This document shows positions 49,815-57,818 of a stretch of 64,000 nt of DNA, piece by piece. The notes under the pieces are model-generated. The model had not been told where the DNA came from. It did not search any database and was given only the letters and a program-made list of their open reading frames with translations. The translations under genes were made by a program, and so were the position numbers. Numbering within the stretch: position 1 is the stretch's first letter; each line of letters starts with the position of its first letter. The DNA is from Flavobacterium solisilvae. Lineage in GTDB: Bacteria > Bacteroidota > Bacteroidia > Flavobacteriales > Flavobacteriaceae. The stretch covers positions 62,001 to 126,000 of the forward strand of contig NZ_JAAMPT010000207.1 of NCBI RefSeq assembly GCF_012911605.1, in the 5' to 3' direction.

Positions 49815-49875
49815 AACCATTAAGAAATTAAGTGAATTAAGGAGATGCTTAATGAAACTTAATTTCTTAATGGTT
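49815..49875. repeat. Perfect 18-bp inverted repeat between rimM and trmN6
   Basis: AACCATTAAGAAATTAAG (49815-49832) and its exact complement CTTAATTTCTTAATGGTT (49858-49875) enclose 25 nt. It could form a long RNA hairpin after rimM, with a modest run of A/T beyond. Terminator, processing site or mobile-repeat relic are all possible. Confidence 0.75.
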
Positions 49876-49894
49876 CAAAATTATTTTTATGTAT

Positions 49895-50419
49895 TTACAA
49901 GTACATTTCTACAAGTCCTTCTGGTAAATCCATGATGACTTTCTTGTTAACTCTGTCAATTTTCACTAAAAATTGATCAATCATTGGAACAAGAATTTCA
50001 ACAGAACCATTAACAACCTCAAACAATGGCTGCGCAGAAGAATCGTTGATGGATATAATTTTTCCAAAAACACCTAATCGCTTGTCTTCAATTTCAAAGC
50101 CTATAACTTCGTGAAAATAAAATTTATTGCCTTCTAGTTTTGGCAACATTGATAAAGGTAAGTATACTTCTAATCCAATTAATTTGTCGGCTTCTTCTTC
50201 GGAGTCGACATCTTCAAATCGAACACGTAGAAAATCATTTTTGTGTAGAGAACTATTTTCAATAAAAAATGGAACCAGATTTTTGTTGAATTCAACAAAT
50301 ACTGATTCCATATTTTCATATAATTCGGGTTCGTCTGTATCTAAATAGATAAGAACTTCTCCTTTGAAACTAAATTTTTTAGCAATTTTACCTAAATAGA
50401 AACAATCTTCTTTACGCAT
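49895..50419 (-). CDS. rimM: Ribosome maturation factor RimM
   Basis: 174 residues. Helps assemble the head of the 30S subunit by binding S19. The RimM N-domain (CFYLGKIAKKFSFKGEVLIYLDTDEPELYENMESVFVEFN) and the PRC-barrel half (YFHEVIGFEIEDKRLGVFGKIISINDSSAQPLFEV, then EILVPMIDQFLVKID) are both complete. It lies 14 nt downstream of rpsP, the common S16-RimM order. Confidence 0.95.
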   Translation of the reverse strand: MRKEDCFYLGKIAKKFSFKGEVLIYLDTDEPELYENMESVFVEFNKNLVPFFIENSSLHKNDFLRVRFEDVDSEEEADKLIGLEVYLPLSMLPKLEGNKFYFHEVIGFEIEDKRLGVFGKIISINDSSAQPLFEVVNGSVEILVPMIDQFLVKIDRVNKKVIMDLPEGLVEMYL

Positions 50420-50433
50420 AATTGCTTACTAAA

Positions 50434-51015
50434 TTATGCTTCAGTTTCTTCGCTAGTTTCTTCAGCAGCTGGAGTTTCTTCTGTAGCAACCTCTGCAACT
50501 GTTTCTTCTGTAGCAACTTCAGCAGTTTCTTCTGCTACTTCTTCAACAGCTTCTTCTGCTTTTGCAGCTTCAGCAGCGGCAGCGGCACGTTTGTCATTAG
50601 CTTCTTTTTCAGCTTTTAAAGCTTTAGCTTTAGCTTCATCTTTAGCTTTAGATAATCCGTCTTTTTTAGCGGTTACTTTTCCAGCTTTTTCGTCTAACCA
50701 AGCAGCTAATTTTGCATCAGCTTGTTCTTGAGTTAAAGCACCTTTACGAACTCCGCCATCAAGGTGGTGTTTCAATAAAGCACCTTTGTAAGAAAGGATT
50801 GCTCTAGCTGTATCTGTTGGTTGAGCACCATTGTGTAACCATTGTACCGCTTGGTCAAGGTTTAAATCAATAGTTGCTGGATTAGTGTTTGGATTGTAAG
50901 TACCAATTTTTTCTAAGTATTTACCATCTCTTTTTGAACGAGCATCAGCTGCTACGATCCAGTAAAAAGGTTTCCCTTTTTTTCCGTGTCTTTGTAATCT
51001 AATTTTTACTGACAT
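50434..51015 (-). CDS. rpsP: 30S ribosomal protein S16 with long Ala/Glu-rich tail
   Basis: 193 residues. The conserved S16 core is the first 80 or so (MSVKIRLQRHGKKGKPFYWIVAADARSKRDGKYLEKIGTYNPNTN). The remainder is an extension of lysine/alanine then glutamate/alanine (KAEEAVEEVAEETAEVATEE and on), about 100 residues longer than in Escherichia coli. Extended S16 proteins occur in Bacteroidota; the role of the tail is not known. Its promoter and a leader hairpin are clear upstream. Confidence 0.95.
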   Translation of the reverse strand: MSVKIRLQRHGKKGKPFYWIVAADARSKRDGKYLEKIGTYNPNTNPATIDLNLDQAVQWLHNGAQPTDTARAILSYKGALLKHHLDGGVRKGALTQEQADAKLAAWLDEKAGKVTAKKDGLSKAKDEAKAKALKAEKEANDKRAAAAAEAAKAEEAVEEVAEETAEVATEETVAEVATEETPAAEETSEETEA

Positions 51016-51033
51016 AATCTTTTTGATTAATTT

Positions 51034-51048
51034 GAGGTTCTCGACCTC
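51034..51048 (-). promoter_or_regulatory. Leader hairpin upstream of rpsP
   Basis: GAGGT (51034-51038) and ACCTC (51044-51048) form a short stem within the 40-odd-nt 5' leader of the rpsP-rimM transcript. It could serve feedback control by S16 or simply mRNA stability. Confidence 0.45.
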
Positions 51049-51063
51049 GGTTATTTAAGGGCG

Positions 51064-51093
51064 CAAAGATAGTTTTTTTAATTTAAAATACAA
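51064..51093 (-). promoter_or_regulatory. Canonical promoter of rpsP-rimM
   Basis: On the minus strand TTG (51093-51091) and TATCTTTG (51071-51064) are exactly 19 nt apart. The -7 element lies 48 nt before the rpsP start. Confidence 0.8.
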
Positions 51094-51143
51094 CCCAGTA
51101 GTTCACTTTTTATTGATAGTGACAATTTTAACTATAATTTCAG

Positions 51144-51176
51144 TTGCATTTTTTTGAAAATATGTTAGTATTTTTG
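51144..51176 (+). promoter_or_regulatory. Promoter of the lipoprotein gene at 51215
   Basis: TTG at 51144-51146 and TATTTTTG at 51169-51176 are 22 nt apart, within the range for Bacteroidota promoters. The start codon is 38 nt downstream. Confidence 0.55.
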
Positions 51177-51214
51177 CTTTAAAAAGTTATTTTTGTCAAA
51201 TAATAATTAAGAAA

Positions 51215-51928
51215 ATGAAAAGAATATTGCCTCTATTTATATTGTTAGCTTCACTTGTTTCGTGTGAAGAAGATGTTAAATTCAATTCACCTGGTTTTCA
51301 AGGTCAAAAAGATGATGCTTTTTGGAGAGCAAACGATGCAAGAGCATATCTTTCTTCTTCAGGAAGTGTAACTATTGAAGGTTTAAACCAATTTGAAGAA
51401 GTGATTTTAGGAACTTCTAGCACTAATGTTGGTAAATATTCATTAGGAACAAGTAATCAAGATAATTTTGCATCTTATTCATTAACACTTGATGGATTTA
51501 CTCAAGAATATGCAACAATTCCAGTTCCAGGACAAGTTTCAGGAACAACATTAGTTTCAGGCGGAACAGGATATTCTACCTCTGGAAATGTTGAAACTAC
51601 AGGAGGAACAGGAAGCGGTTTATATGTAGCAACAACAGCTAACGATGCTGGAGTTGTAACAAAAATAACTATTGTTGCTCCAGGAAATGGTTATATGGCA
51701 GGCGATTTAATTACCGTTACAGGTGGAAATTTAAACTGTAGATTTAGAGTTTTAAATGTTAGAAACAGCAATGGCGAAATTGAAATCACAGAATACGACG
51801 CTACAAAAATGACTATTTCAGGAAAATTTAAGTTCAACGCAAGCGACATTACTAATCCAATAAGCGGACAAGTAGTAAACTTTCAGTACGGAGAATTCTA
51901 TAAAGTTCCAATCTTTCCTCAACAATAA
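51215..51928 (+). CDS. DUF6252-like lipoprotein carrying a phage-type beta insert
   Basis: 237 residues with a lipoprotein signal (ILPLFILLASLVSC, Cys17). The outer parts (DDAFWRANDARAYLSSSGSVTIEGLNQFEEVIL at 30-70 and ATKMTISGKFKFNASDITN at the end) look like the DUF6252 family of Bacteroidota. Residues about 112-180 are an inserted glycine-rich segment (LVSGGTGYSTSGNVETTGG ... ITIVAPGNGYMAGDLITVTGG) of a type widespread in phage structural proteins. It probably forms an extra beta domain on the cell surface. Function unknown; single gene with its own promoter and terminator. Confidence 0.8.
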   Translation: MKRILPLFILLASLVSCEEDVKFNSPGFQGQKDDAFWRANDARAYLSSSGSVTIEGLNQFEEVILGTSSTNVGKYSLGTSNQDNFASYSLTLDGFTQEYATIPVPGQVSGTTLVSGGTGYSTSGNVETTGGTGSGLYVATTANDAGVVTKITIVAPGNGYMAGDLITVTGGNLNCRFRVLNVRNSNGEIEITEYDATKMTISGKFKFNASDITNPISGQVVNFQYGEFYKVPIFPQQ

Positions 51929-51955
51929 GAAAAGAACAACATAAATAAATAGTAT

Positions 51956-51984
51956 AAAACCATCTTCGGATGGTTTTATTTTTT
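51956..51984 (+). terminator. Rho-independent terminator with UUCG loop
   Basis: AAAACCATC (51956-51964), loop TTCG, GATGGTTTT (51969-51977), then T-rich sequence. It follows the lipoprotein gene by 27 nt. Confidence 0.85.
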
Positions 51985-52027
51985 CAACAAAATCCAAATA
52001 ATAAGCTGATTATAAGTTTATTTAAAC

Positions 52028-52035
52028 TACCTTTG
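52028..52035 (+). promoter_or_regulatory. -7 element of the RRM-protein gene
   Basis: TACCTTTG matches TAnnTTTG and ends 21 nt before the start codon. No clear TTG is seen at -33. Confidence 0.5.
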
Positions 52036-52056
52036 ACCAAATTTTAAAAATTAAAC

Positions 52057-52422
52057 ATGAACATTTTTGTTGGAAGTCTTCCTTGGAGTATTGAGGAAGC
52101 AGATTTAAGAGAGTCTTTTGAGGCTTATGGAGCAGTAGACTCTGTTAAAGTGGTAACTGATAAATTTACTGGAAGAAGTAAAGGTTTCGGTTTTGTTGAA
52201 ATGCCAAATGATGACGAGGCATTAAAAGCAATTGAAGAATTAAATGGTGCAACTGTTGAAGGTCGTACAATTGTAGTAAACAAATCTGAGCCAAAACCAG
52301 AAGGTGAAAGAAGATCTTTTAACAACAATCGTTCAGGCGGAAGTGGTTATAATGGTGGTGGAAACTCTCGCGGTGGTGGAAACTACGGCGGTGGAAACAG
52401 CAACAACAGAGGAAGATACTAG
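52057..52422 (+). CDS. RRM-domain RNA-binding protein
   Basis: 121 residues. A single RNA recognition motif covers 1-80, with RNP2 MNIFVGSLPW at 1-10 and RNP1 KGFGFVEM near 43-50. A glycine/asparagine/arginine-rich tail follows (NNNRSGGSGYNGGGNSRGGG), like plant and cyanobacterial glycine-rich RNA-binding proteins. It probably acts as an RNA chaperone, possibly induced by cold; that role is inferred from the family. Confidence 0.93.
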   Translation: MNIFVGSLPWSIEEADLRESFEAYGAVDSVKVVTDKFTGRSKGFGFVEMPNDDEALKAIEELNGATVEGRTIVVNKSEPKPEGERRSFNNNRSGGSGYNGGGNSRGGGNYGGGNSNNRGRY

Positions 52423-52445
52423 TCTTTACAAAATCAAAATAAATA

Positions 52446-52480
52446 AAAATCATCTCACTTCGAGGTGATTTTTTGTTTTT
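52446..52480 (+). terminator. Rho-independent terminator after the RRM gene
   Basis: AAAATCATCTC (52446-52456) and GAGGTGATTTT (52462-52472) form an 11-bp stem with one G-T pair and a 5-nt loop, followed by T-rich sequence. Confidence 0.8.
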
Positions 52481-52481
52481 A

Positions 52482-52574
52482 AGAGCAACACGCTAGCGCA
52501 AAATTCAAACCCTATTCCTGCTTTCGCCTTTATCTCTCCATTGCATTACGAGGATATCGGCTCTATCAGGGCTA
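52482..52574 (+). repeat. Dispersed hairpin repeat, copy F (diverged)
   Basis: Starts AGAGCAACACGCTAGCG, contains CCTATTCCTGCTTTCGCC and ends GGCTCTATCAGGGCTAA. The central hairpin is poorly preserved. It begins right after the terminator of the RRM gene. The rest of the 52423-52713 gap holds only low-complexity phrases. Confidence 0.6.
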
Positions 52575-52713
52575 AAAGAAAACTAAGAGAGAAAAACCAC
52601 AATTTGTTGATAACTAAAATTGACAATCTCTTCCTTAAAATGTAATTTTGAACAAAGTCAAAAACCACTTTTTTGATATTGACTTTTGTAATTGACATTG
52701 ATTTTTGAAAGCT

Positions 52714-55700
52714 ATGTATTTAATATTCGACACCGAAACCACAGGATTACCAAAAAGTTGGGCAGCGCCAATATCTGACACAGACAATTGGCCAAGATGT
52801 ATCCAAATAGCTTGGCAATTGCACGACGAAATGGGAAACCTTGTCGAACACCAAGATTATCTCATCAATCCTGAAGGGTTTAATATTCCTTACGATGCCG
52901 AAAGAATTCACGGAATTTCAACCGAATTAGCACAACAAAACGGAATCCAACTCAAAGAAATGTTGGAGAAATTCAACATAGCTTTATCAAAAGCCAAATA
53001 CATTGTTGGACAAAACGTAGGTTTCGACGTTAACATCATGGGTTGCGAATTCTACCGAATGGGAATCGATTCGCAAATGTCCAAAATACCAATTCTCGAC
53101 ACGTGTACAGAAGTTACAGCATCGCTTTTAAAATTGCCTGGTGGACGTGGCGGAAAATATAAATTACCAACACTAACCGAGTTACATCAATATCTTTTCA
53201 ACGAACCTTTTGCAGAAGCTCACAATGCAACTGCCGACGTTGAAGCTACAACACGTTGTTTCTTAGAATTAATTCGTACCGAAGTTTTTTCCAAAGAAGA
53301 ACTTGATGTTGAACCCGAATATTTTGAAGATTTTCAATTAAAAAATCCAAGATCAATTCAGCTTATTGGTCTAAAACACATCAACCTCAAAGAAGCTTCT
53401 GACCAAATTAGAAAGAAACTTCAAAAAGTTGAAAACGAAACCGTTCAAACTACAATTTCCGACGAAGATAAACACGATTTTAAGCGTTCAAAATTTGCTC
53501 ACTTGCATAATCATACACAGTTTTCGGTCTTACAATCTACCATTGGAGTTCCAGCATTAGTTTCGGCAGCAGCCAAAAATAAAATGACAGCTGTTGCTAT
53601 GACCGATACTGGAAATATGATGGGCGCATTTCATTTTGTAAGTGCGGTTATGAACCATAATAAAACTGTAAAATCTAAAATTGATACAGCTATTGCAAAC
53701 GGTGAAGAACCAGAAGATACTGAAATCAAGCCCATTGTAGGTTGTGAATTCAATATTTGTGATAATCATAAAGATAAAACTAAAAAAGACAATGGTTATC
53801 AAGTGGTTTTCCTTGCTAAAAACAAAAAAGGGTATCACAATTTGGCAAAAATGGCTTCTATTGCCTACATCGATGGCTTCTATTATGTGCCAAGAATTGA
53901 TAAATCGGTAGTCGAAAAATACAAAGAAGATATTATAGTTTTATCAGGAAATTTATATGGAGAAATTCCGAGTAAAATTTTAAATATCGGTGAAAATCAA
54001 GCCGAAGAAGCTTTAATTTGGTGGAAAGAACAATTTGGAGCTGATTTTTATTTAGAAATCATGCGCCACAATCAAGAAGATGAAAATCGGGTGAATAAAA
54101 CTTTGATTGAGTTTTCTCAAAAGCACAAAGTAAAATTAGTTGCTACCAATAATACGTATTACGTAAACAAAGAAGATGCGAATGCACATGATATTTTGTT
54201 GTGTGTAAAAGATGGTGAAAAACAAGCCACACCAATTGGTCGTGGTCGTGGATATCGCTACGGATTGCCTAATCAGGAATATTATTTCAAATCGGAAGAC
54301 GAAATGAAAAAACTATTCCAAGATTTGCCCGAAGCCATCATCAACGTTCAAGAAATTATTGATAAAGTTGAAACCTATTCGCTGTATCGTGATGTTTTAC
54401 TTCCAAAATATGCTATTCCAGACGAATTTATAAATCCAGAAGATGCTATTGATGGCGGAGTTCGAGGAGAAAATGCCTATCTGCGACATTTAACGATGGT
54501 AGGAGCCAAAAAACGTTATGGCGAAATCACTCCAGATATTCAAGAACGATTGGATTTTGAATTGCTTACCATTTCTAATTCGGGTTATCCAGGTTATTTC
54601 TTAATTGTACAAGATTTCATTGCCGAAGCCCGAAAAATGGATGTTTCTGTTGGTCCAGGTCGTGGTTCTGCTGCTGGTTCTGCTGTAGCATATTGTCTAG
54701 GAATTACTAATATTGATCCAATCAAATACGATTTGCTTTTTGAGCGTTTCCTAAATCCAGATAGGGTTTCGATGCCCGATATCGATATTGATTTCGATGA
54801 TGAAGGTCGTGGTCGAGTTATGGATTATGTTATCAATAAATACGGAGCAAATCAAGTAGCACAAATTATTACTTATGGTAAAATGGCAACTAAATCGGCT
54901 ATTCGAGATACCGCTCGTGTGTTGGATTTGCCACTTTTTGAAGCCGATAGAATTGCCAAATTAATTCCGGGAATGATGCCGTCAAAATGGAATTTGGCAC
55001 GATTTATTTCCGAAAAAGAAGAAGATGTAAAAAAAGCACTTCGTTCCGATGAATTTGATAGAGTAAAAGAATTAATTGCCATTGCCAACGAAGGCGATTT
55101 AGCAGGAGAAACTATTCAGCAAGCGAAAGTTTTAGAAGGTTCGCTCCGAAATACAGGAATTCACGCTTGTGGAGTTATCATCACACCAGATGATATTACC
55201 AATTTCGTTCCAGTTACAACTGCCAAAGATTCTGAATTATATGTAACCCAATTTGATAACTCAGTTGCCGAAAGTGCAGGATTATTAAAAATGGACTTCT
55301 TGGGTTTGAAAACCCTAACCTTAATAAAAGATACGGTCAAATTAGTAAAATATCGAACAGGAATTGAGCTCAATCCTGACGAATTTCCAATTGATGATGT
55401 CAAAACCTATGAGTTATTTCAAAGAGGTGAAACCGTTGGTATTTTCCAATATGAATCGCCTGGAATGCAAAAATACCTTCGCGAATTAAAACCAACCGTT
55501 TTTGGAGATTTAATTGCGATGAATGCCTTGTATCGTCCTGGACCATTGGAGTATATTCCATCTTTCGTTAAAAGAAAAAATGGAGAAGAACCAATTACAT
55601 ACGATTTAGAAGCATGCGAAGAATATCTTGGTGAAACCTATGGAATTACGGTTTATCAAGAACAAGTAATGCTTTTGTCGCAATCGTTAGCCAATTTTTC

Positions 55701-57240
55701 TAAAGGTGATGCCGATGTACTTCGTAAAGCAATGGGTAAAAAGCAAAAAGATGTCTTGGATAAAATGAAATCTAAGTTCATTGATCAAGCAAAAGCAAAT
55801 GGACATGACGAACAGAAATTGGATAAAATTTGGACCGATTGGGAAGCTTTTGCGAGTTATGCTTTCAATAAATCGCACTCGACGTGTTATGCTTGGATTG
55901 CCTATCAAACGGCCTATTTAAAAGCACATTATCCAGCAGAATATATGGCTGCGGTACTTTCTAATAATATGAACGATATCAAACAAGTTTCATTTTTCAT
56001 GGAAGAATGTAAACGAATGGGATTGAAAGTGCTTGGTCCAGATGTAAATGAATCGTATTATAAATTTACCGTAAACAATGATTATGCAGTTCGTTTTGGA
56101 ATTGGAGCTGTAAAAGGAGTTGGCGCAAATGCCGTTGATACGATTGTTCAAAATAGAAAAGATGCACCTTATAAATCGATTTTTGATTTAGCCAAAAAAA
56201 TCGACTTGCGTGCTGCCAATAAAAAAGCATTCGAAAGTTTAGCACTAGCTGGAGGTTTTGATTGTTTTACGGATACGCATCGCGCACAGTATTTCCACAT
56301 TGAAGGCGAAGGAATTACGTTTTTAGAAAAAGCTATGCGTTATGGTTCAAAATTTCAGGAGAACGAAAATTCATCGCAAGTAAGTTTGTTTGGCGAAGCA
56401 AGTGATGTTCAAATAGCCGAACCAATTGTTCCGCCGTGCGAAGAATGGAGTACAATGGAAAAATTGGCTCGCGAGAAAGAAGTCGTTGGAATATACATTT
56501 CAGGTCATCCGCTTGATGATTATAAATTTGAAATGGAATATTTCTGTAATGTCAAGTTGGAACAATTAAAATCACTAGAAAGTTTGGTGGGTAAAACAGT
56601 TTCGTTTGGCGGAATTGTGACCAATATTCAACATCGAACAGCTAAAAACGGAAAAGGTTGGGCAACATTTCTTCTCGAAGGTTATGACGAAAGTTATGAA
56701 TTTCGAATTTTTGATGAAGAATACTTGAAATTCCGTCATTTCTTAGTCCAAAACCAATTTGTTTATTTCAAAGTTTTGGTAAAAGATGGTTGGGTAAACC
56801 GCGAAACTGGAAAAAAATCCGATCCAAGGATGCAATTCATGGAAGCTAAAATGCTAGCTGATGTATTGCCAACCTATGCCAAAAAATTGATAATCATGTT
56901 GAATATAAAAGAGCTTCATCAAGATTTTGTTTATCAATTAAGTCAAATAATGACGCAACATCAAGGCGATCACAGCGTAACATTTGAAGTATTAGAAATA
57001 GAAAAAGTAAAAAAAGAAATCGAAATTCAACCTGTTATCAATGAAGATAGTGACGAAGTAATAACAGACGAAATCGACAGCGAAATAACTTCAGAAATTG
57101 CTATGAACGTTACCGAAACTATTGAAGAAAACAAAGTTATAACTGCGATTTCAATGCCAAGCCGAAAAACAAAAGTCAAAATTTCATCCGAGTTTTTAAA
57201 CGAATTAGAAAAACTTCAGGTGAATTTCAAACTCAATTAA
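52714..57240 (+). CDS. dnaE: DNA polymerase III alpha subunit with fused N-terminal 3'-5' exonuclease
   Basis: 1508 residues. Replicative polymerase, longer than usual because a DnaQ-type exonuclease opens the chain: Exo I YLIFDTETTGLP at 2-13, Exo II VGQNVGFDVNIM near 94, Exo III HNATADVEATTRCF near 173, with DEDDh acids and His intact. The PHP domain starts at FAHLHNHTQFSVLQSTIGV near 262. The polymerase acids are in PDIDIDFDDEGRGRVMDYV near 690, with GPGRGSAAGSAVAYCLG before. An OB fold is seen near 1290 (VGKTVSFGGIVTNIQH). The start is the ATG at 52714; the frame also has a TTG nine bases earlier. Confidence 0.96.
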   Translation: MYLIFDTETTGLPKSWAAPISDTDNWPRCIQIAWQLHDEMGNLVEHQDYLINPEGFNIPYDAERIHGISTELAQQNGIQLKEMLEKFNIALSKAKYIVGQNVGFDVNIMGCEFYRMGIDSQMSKIPILDTCTEVTASLLKLPGGRGGKYKLPTLTELHQYLFNEPFAEAHNATADVEATTRCFLELIRTEVFSKEELDVEPEYFEDFQLKNPRSIQLIGLKHINLKEASDQIRKKLQKVENETVQTTISDEDKHDFKRSKFAHLHNHTQFSVLQSTIGVPALVSAAAKNKMTAVAMTDTGNMMGAFHFVSAVMNHNKTVKSKIDTAIANGEEPEDTEIKPIVGCEFNICDNHKDKTKKDNGYQVVFLAKNKKGYHNLAKMASIAYIDGFYYVPRIDKSVVEKYKEDIIVLSGNLYGEIPSKILNIGENQAEEALIWWKEQFGADFYLEIMRHNQEDENRVNKTLIEFSQKHKVKLVATNNTYYVNKEDANAHDILLCVKDGEKQATPIGRGRGYRYGLPNQEYYFKSEDEMKKLFQDLPEAIINVQEIIDKVETYSLYRDVLLPKYAIPDEFINPEDAIDGGVRGENAYLRHLTMVGAKKRYGEITPDIQERLDFELLTISNSGYPGYFLIVQDFIAEARKMDVSVGPGRGSAAGSAVAYCLGITNIDPIKYDLLFERFLNPDRVSMPDIDIDFDDEGRGRVMDYVINKYGANQVAQIITYGKMATKSAIRDTARVLDLPLFEADRIAKLIPGMMPSKWNLARFISEKEEDVKKALRSDEFDRVKELIAIANEGDLAGETIQQAKVLEGSLRNTGIHACGVIITPDDITNFVPVTTAKDSELYVTQFDNSVAESAGLLKMDFLGLKTLTLIKDTVKLVKYRTGIELNPDEFPIDDVKTYELFQRGETVGIFQYESPGMQKYLRELKPTVFGDLIAMNALYRPGPLEYIPSFVKRKNGEEPITYDLEACEEYLGETYGITVYQEQVMLLSQSLANFSKGDADVLRKAMGKKQKDVLDKMKSKFIDQAKANGHDEQKLDKIWTDWEAFASYAFNKSHSTCYAWIAYQTAYLKAHYPAEYMAAVLSNNMNDIKQVSFFMEECKRMGLKVLGPDVNESYYKFTVNNDYAVRFGIGAVKGVGANAVDTIVQNRKDAPYKSIFDLAKKIDLRAANKKAFESLALAGGFDCFTDTHRAQYFHIEGEGITFLEKAMRYGSKFQENENSSQVSLFGEASDVQIAEPIVPPCEEWSTMEKLAREKEVVGIYISGHPLDDYKFEMEYFCNVKLEQLKSLESLVGKTVSFGGIVTNIQHRTAKNGKGWATFLLEGYDESYEFRIFDEEYLKFRHFLVQNQFVYFKVLVKDGWVNRETGKKSDPRMQFMEAKMLADVLPTYAKKLIIMLNIKELHQDFVYQLSQIMTQHQGDHSVTFEVLEIEKVKKEIEIQPVINEDSDEVITDEIDSEITSEIAMNVTETIEENKVITAISMPSRKTKVKISSEFLNELEKLQVNFKLN

Positions 57241-57311
57241 GTATCAATTATAATGATTTTAGCATAGTCAAAACTAATTTTCAATTAACAATAAATTAAG
57301 TTTTTAATGCG

Positions 57312-57319
57312 TAAATTTG
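57312..57319 (+). promoter_or_regulatory. -7 element of trxA
   Basis: TAAATTTG matches TAnnTTTG and ends 33 nt before the trxA start codon. The -33 half is not obvious. Confidence 0.5.
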
Positions 57320-57352
57320 CATCATAAAATAATAAACAAAAAATTAAATATA

Positions 57353-57670
57353 ATGGCATTAGCAATAACAGATGCTACTTTTGACGAAGTAGTTTTACAA
57401 TCAGACAAACCAGTAGTAGTAGATTTTTGGGCAGCTTGGTGCGGACCATGTAGAATGGTTGGACCAGTTATTGACGAAATCGCAACCGAATATGACGGAA
57501 AAGCAGTAGTTGGAAAAGTTGACGTAGATGCAAACCAAGAATTTGCAGCAAAATATGGCGTTCGTAACATTCCAACGGTTTTAGTTTTCCAAAAAGGAGA
57601 AGTTGTAGGTCGTCAAGTTGGCGTTGCGCCAAAGAAAACCTATACCGATGCAATCGACGCATTGTTATAA
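57353..57670 (+). CDS. trxA: Thioredoxin
   Basis: 105 residues, the standard length. General cytoplasmic disulfide reductase. The active site is FWAAWCGPCRMVGP (CGPC near 31-34), the cis-Pro is in VRNIPTVLVFQKGE, and the closing VGVAPKKTY is typical. The ATG at 57353 gives the family start (MALAITDATFDEVV). The longer frame from 57317 overlaps the promoter and is rejected. A terminator follows 23 nt after the stop. Confidence 0.96.
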   Translation: MALAITDATFDEVVLQSDKPVVVDFWAAWCGPCRMVGPVIDEIATEYDGKAVVGKVDVDANQEFAAKYGVRNIPTVLVFQKGEVVGRQVGVAPKKTYTDAIDALL

Positions 57671-57693
57671 AAAATAATGAAAGAGAATTTAAG

Positions 57694-57722
57694 AAGCCTG
57701 ATTGTAAAGTCAGGCTTTTTTT
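57694..57722 (+). terminator. Rho-independent terminator of trxA
   Basis: AAGCCTGA (57694-57701) and TCAGGCTT (57710-57717) form an 8-bp stem with an 8-nt loop, followed by T residues. Confidence 0.8.
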
Positions 57723-57727
57723 GTTGC

Positions 57728-57745
57728 CACGGGTTTAAACTCGTG
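57728..57745. repeat. Short palindromic dispersed repeat
   Basis: CACGGGTTTAAACTCGTG is an 18-bp dyad with one mismatched pair. Similar motifs are often scattered between genes in flavobacteria. No other copy is seen in this window. Confidence 0.5.
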
Positions 57746-57805
57746 AAAAAAAATAAACCATAGTATTTTAATAAATTTTTATAAGATAGTTTATAAACCT
57801 TTCAA

Positions 57806-57813
57806 TATCTTTG
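57806..57813 (+). promoter_or_regulatory. -7 element of the DUF58 gene abutting the start
   Basis: TATCTTTG matches TAnnTTTG and ends five bases before the ATG at 57819, so the transcript is probably leaderless. Confidence 0.5.
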
Positions 57814-57818
57814 AAGTT

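Noticed and set aside
51215..51928. Prophage remnant suggested by the phage-type module
   Set aside because: No integrase, capsid or lysis genes lie nearby and both neighbours are ordinary chromosomal genes; a single inserted domain explains it.
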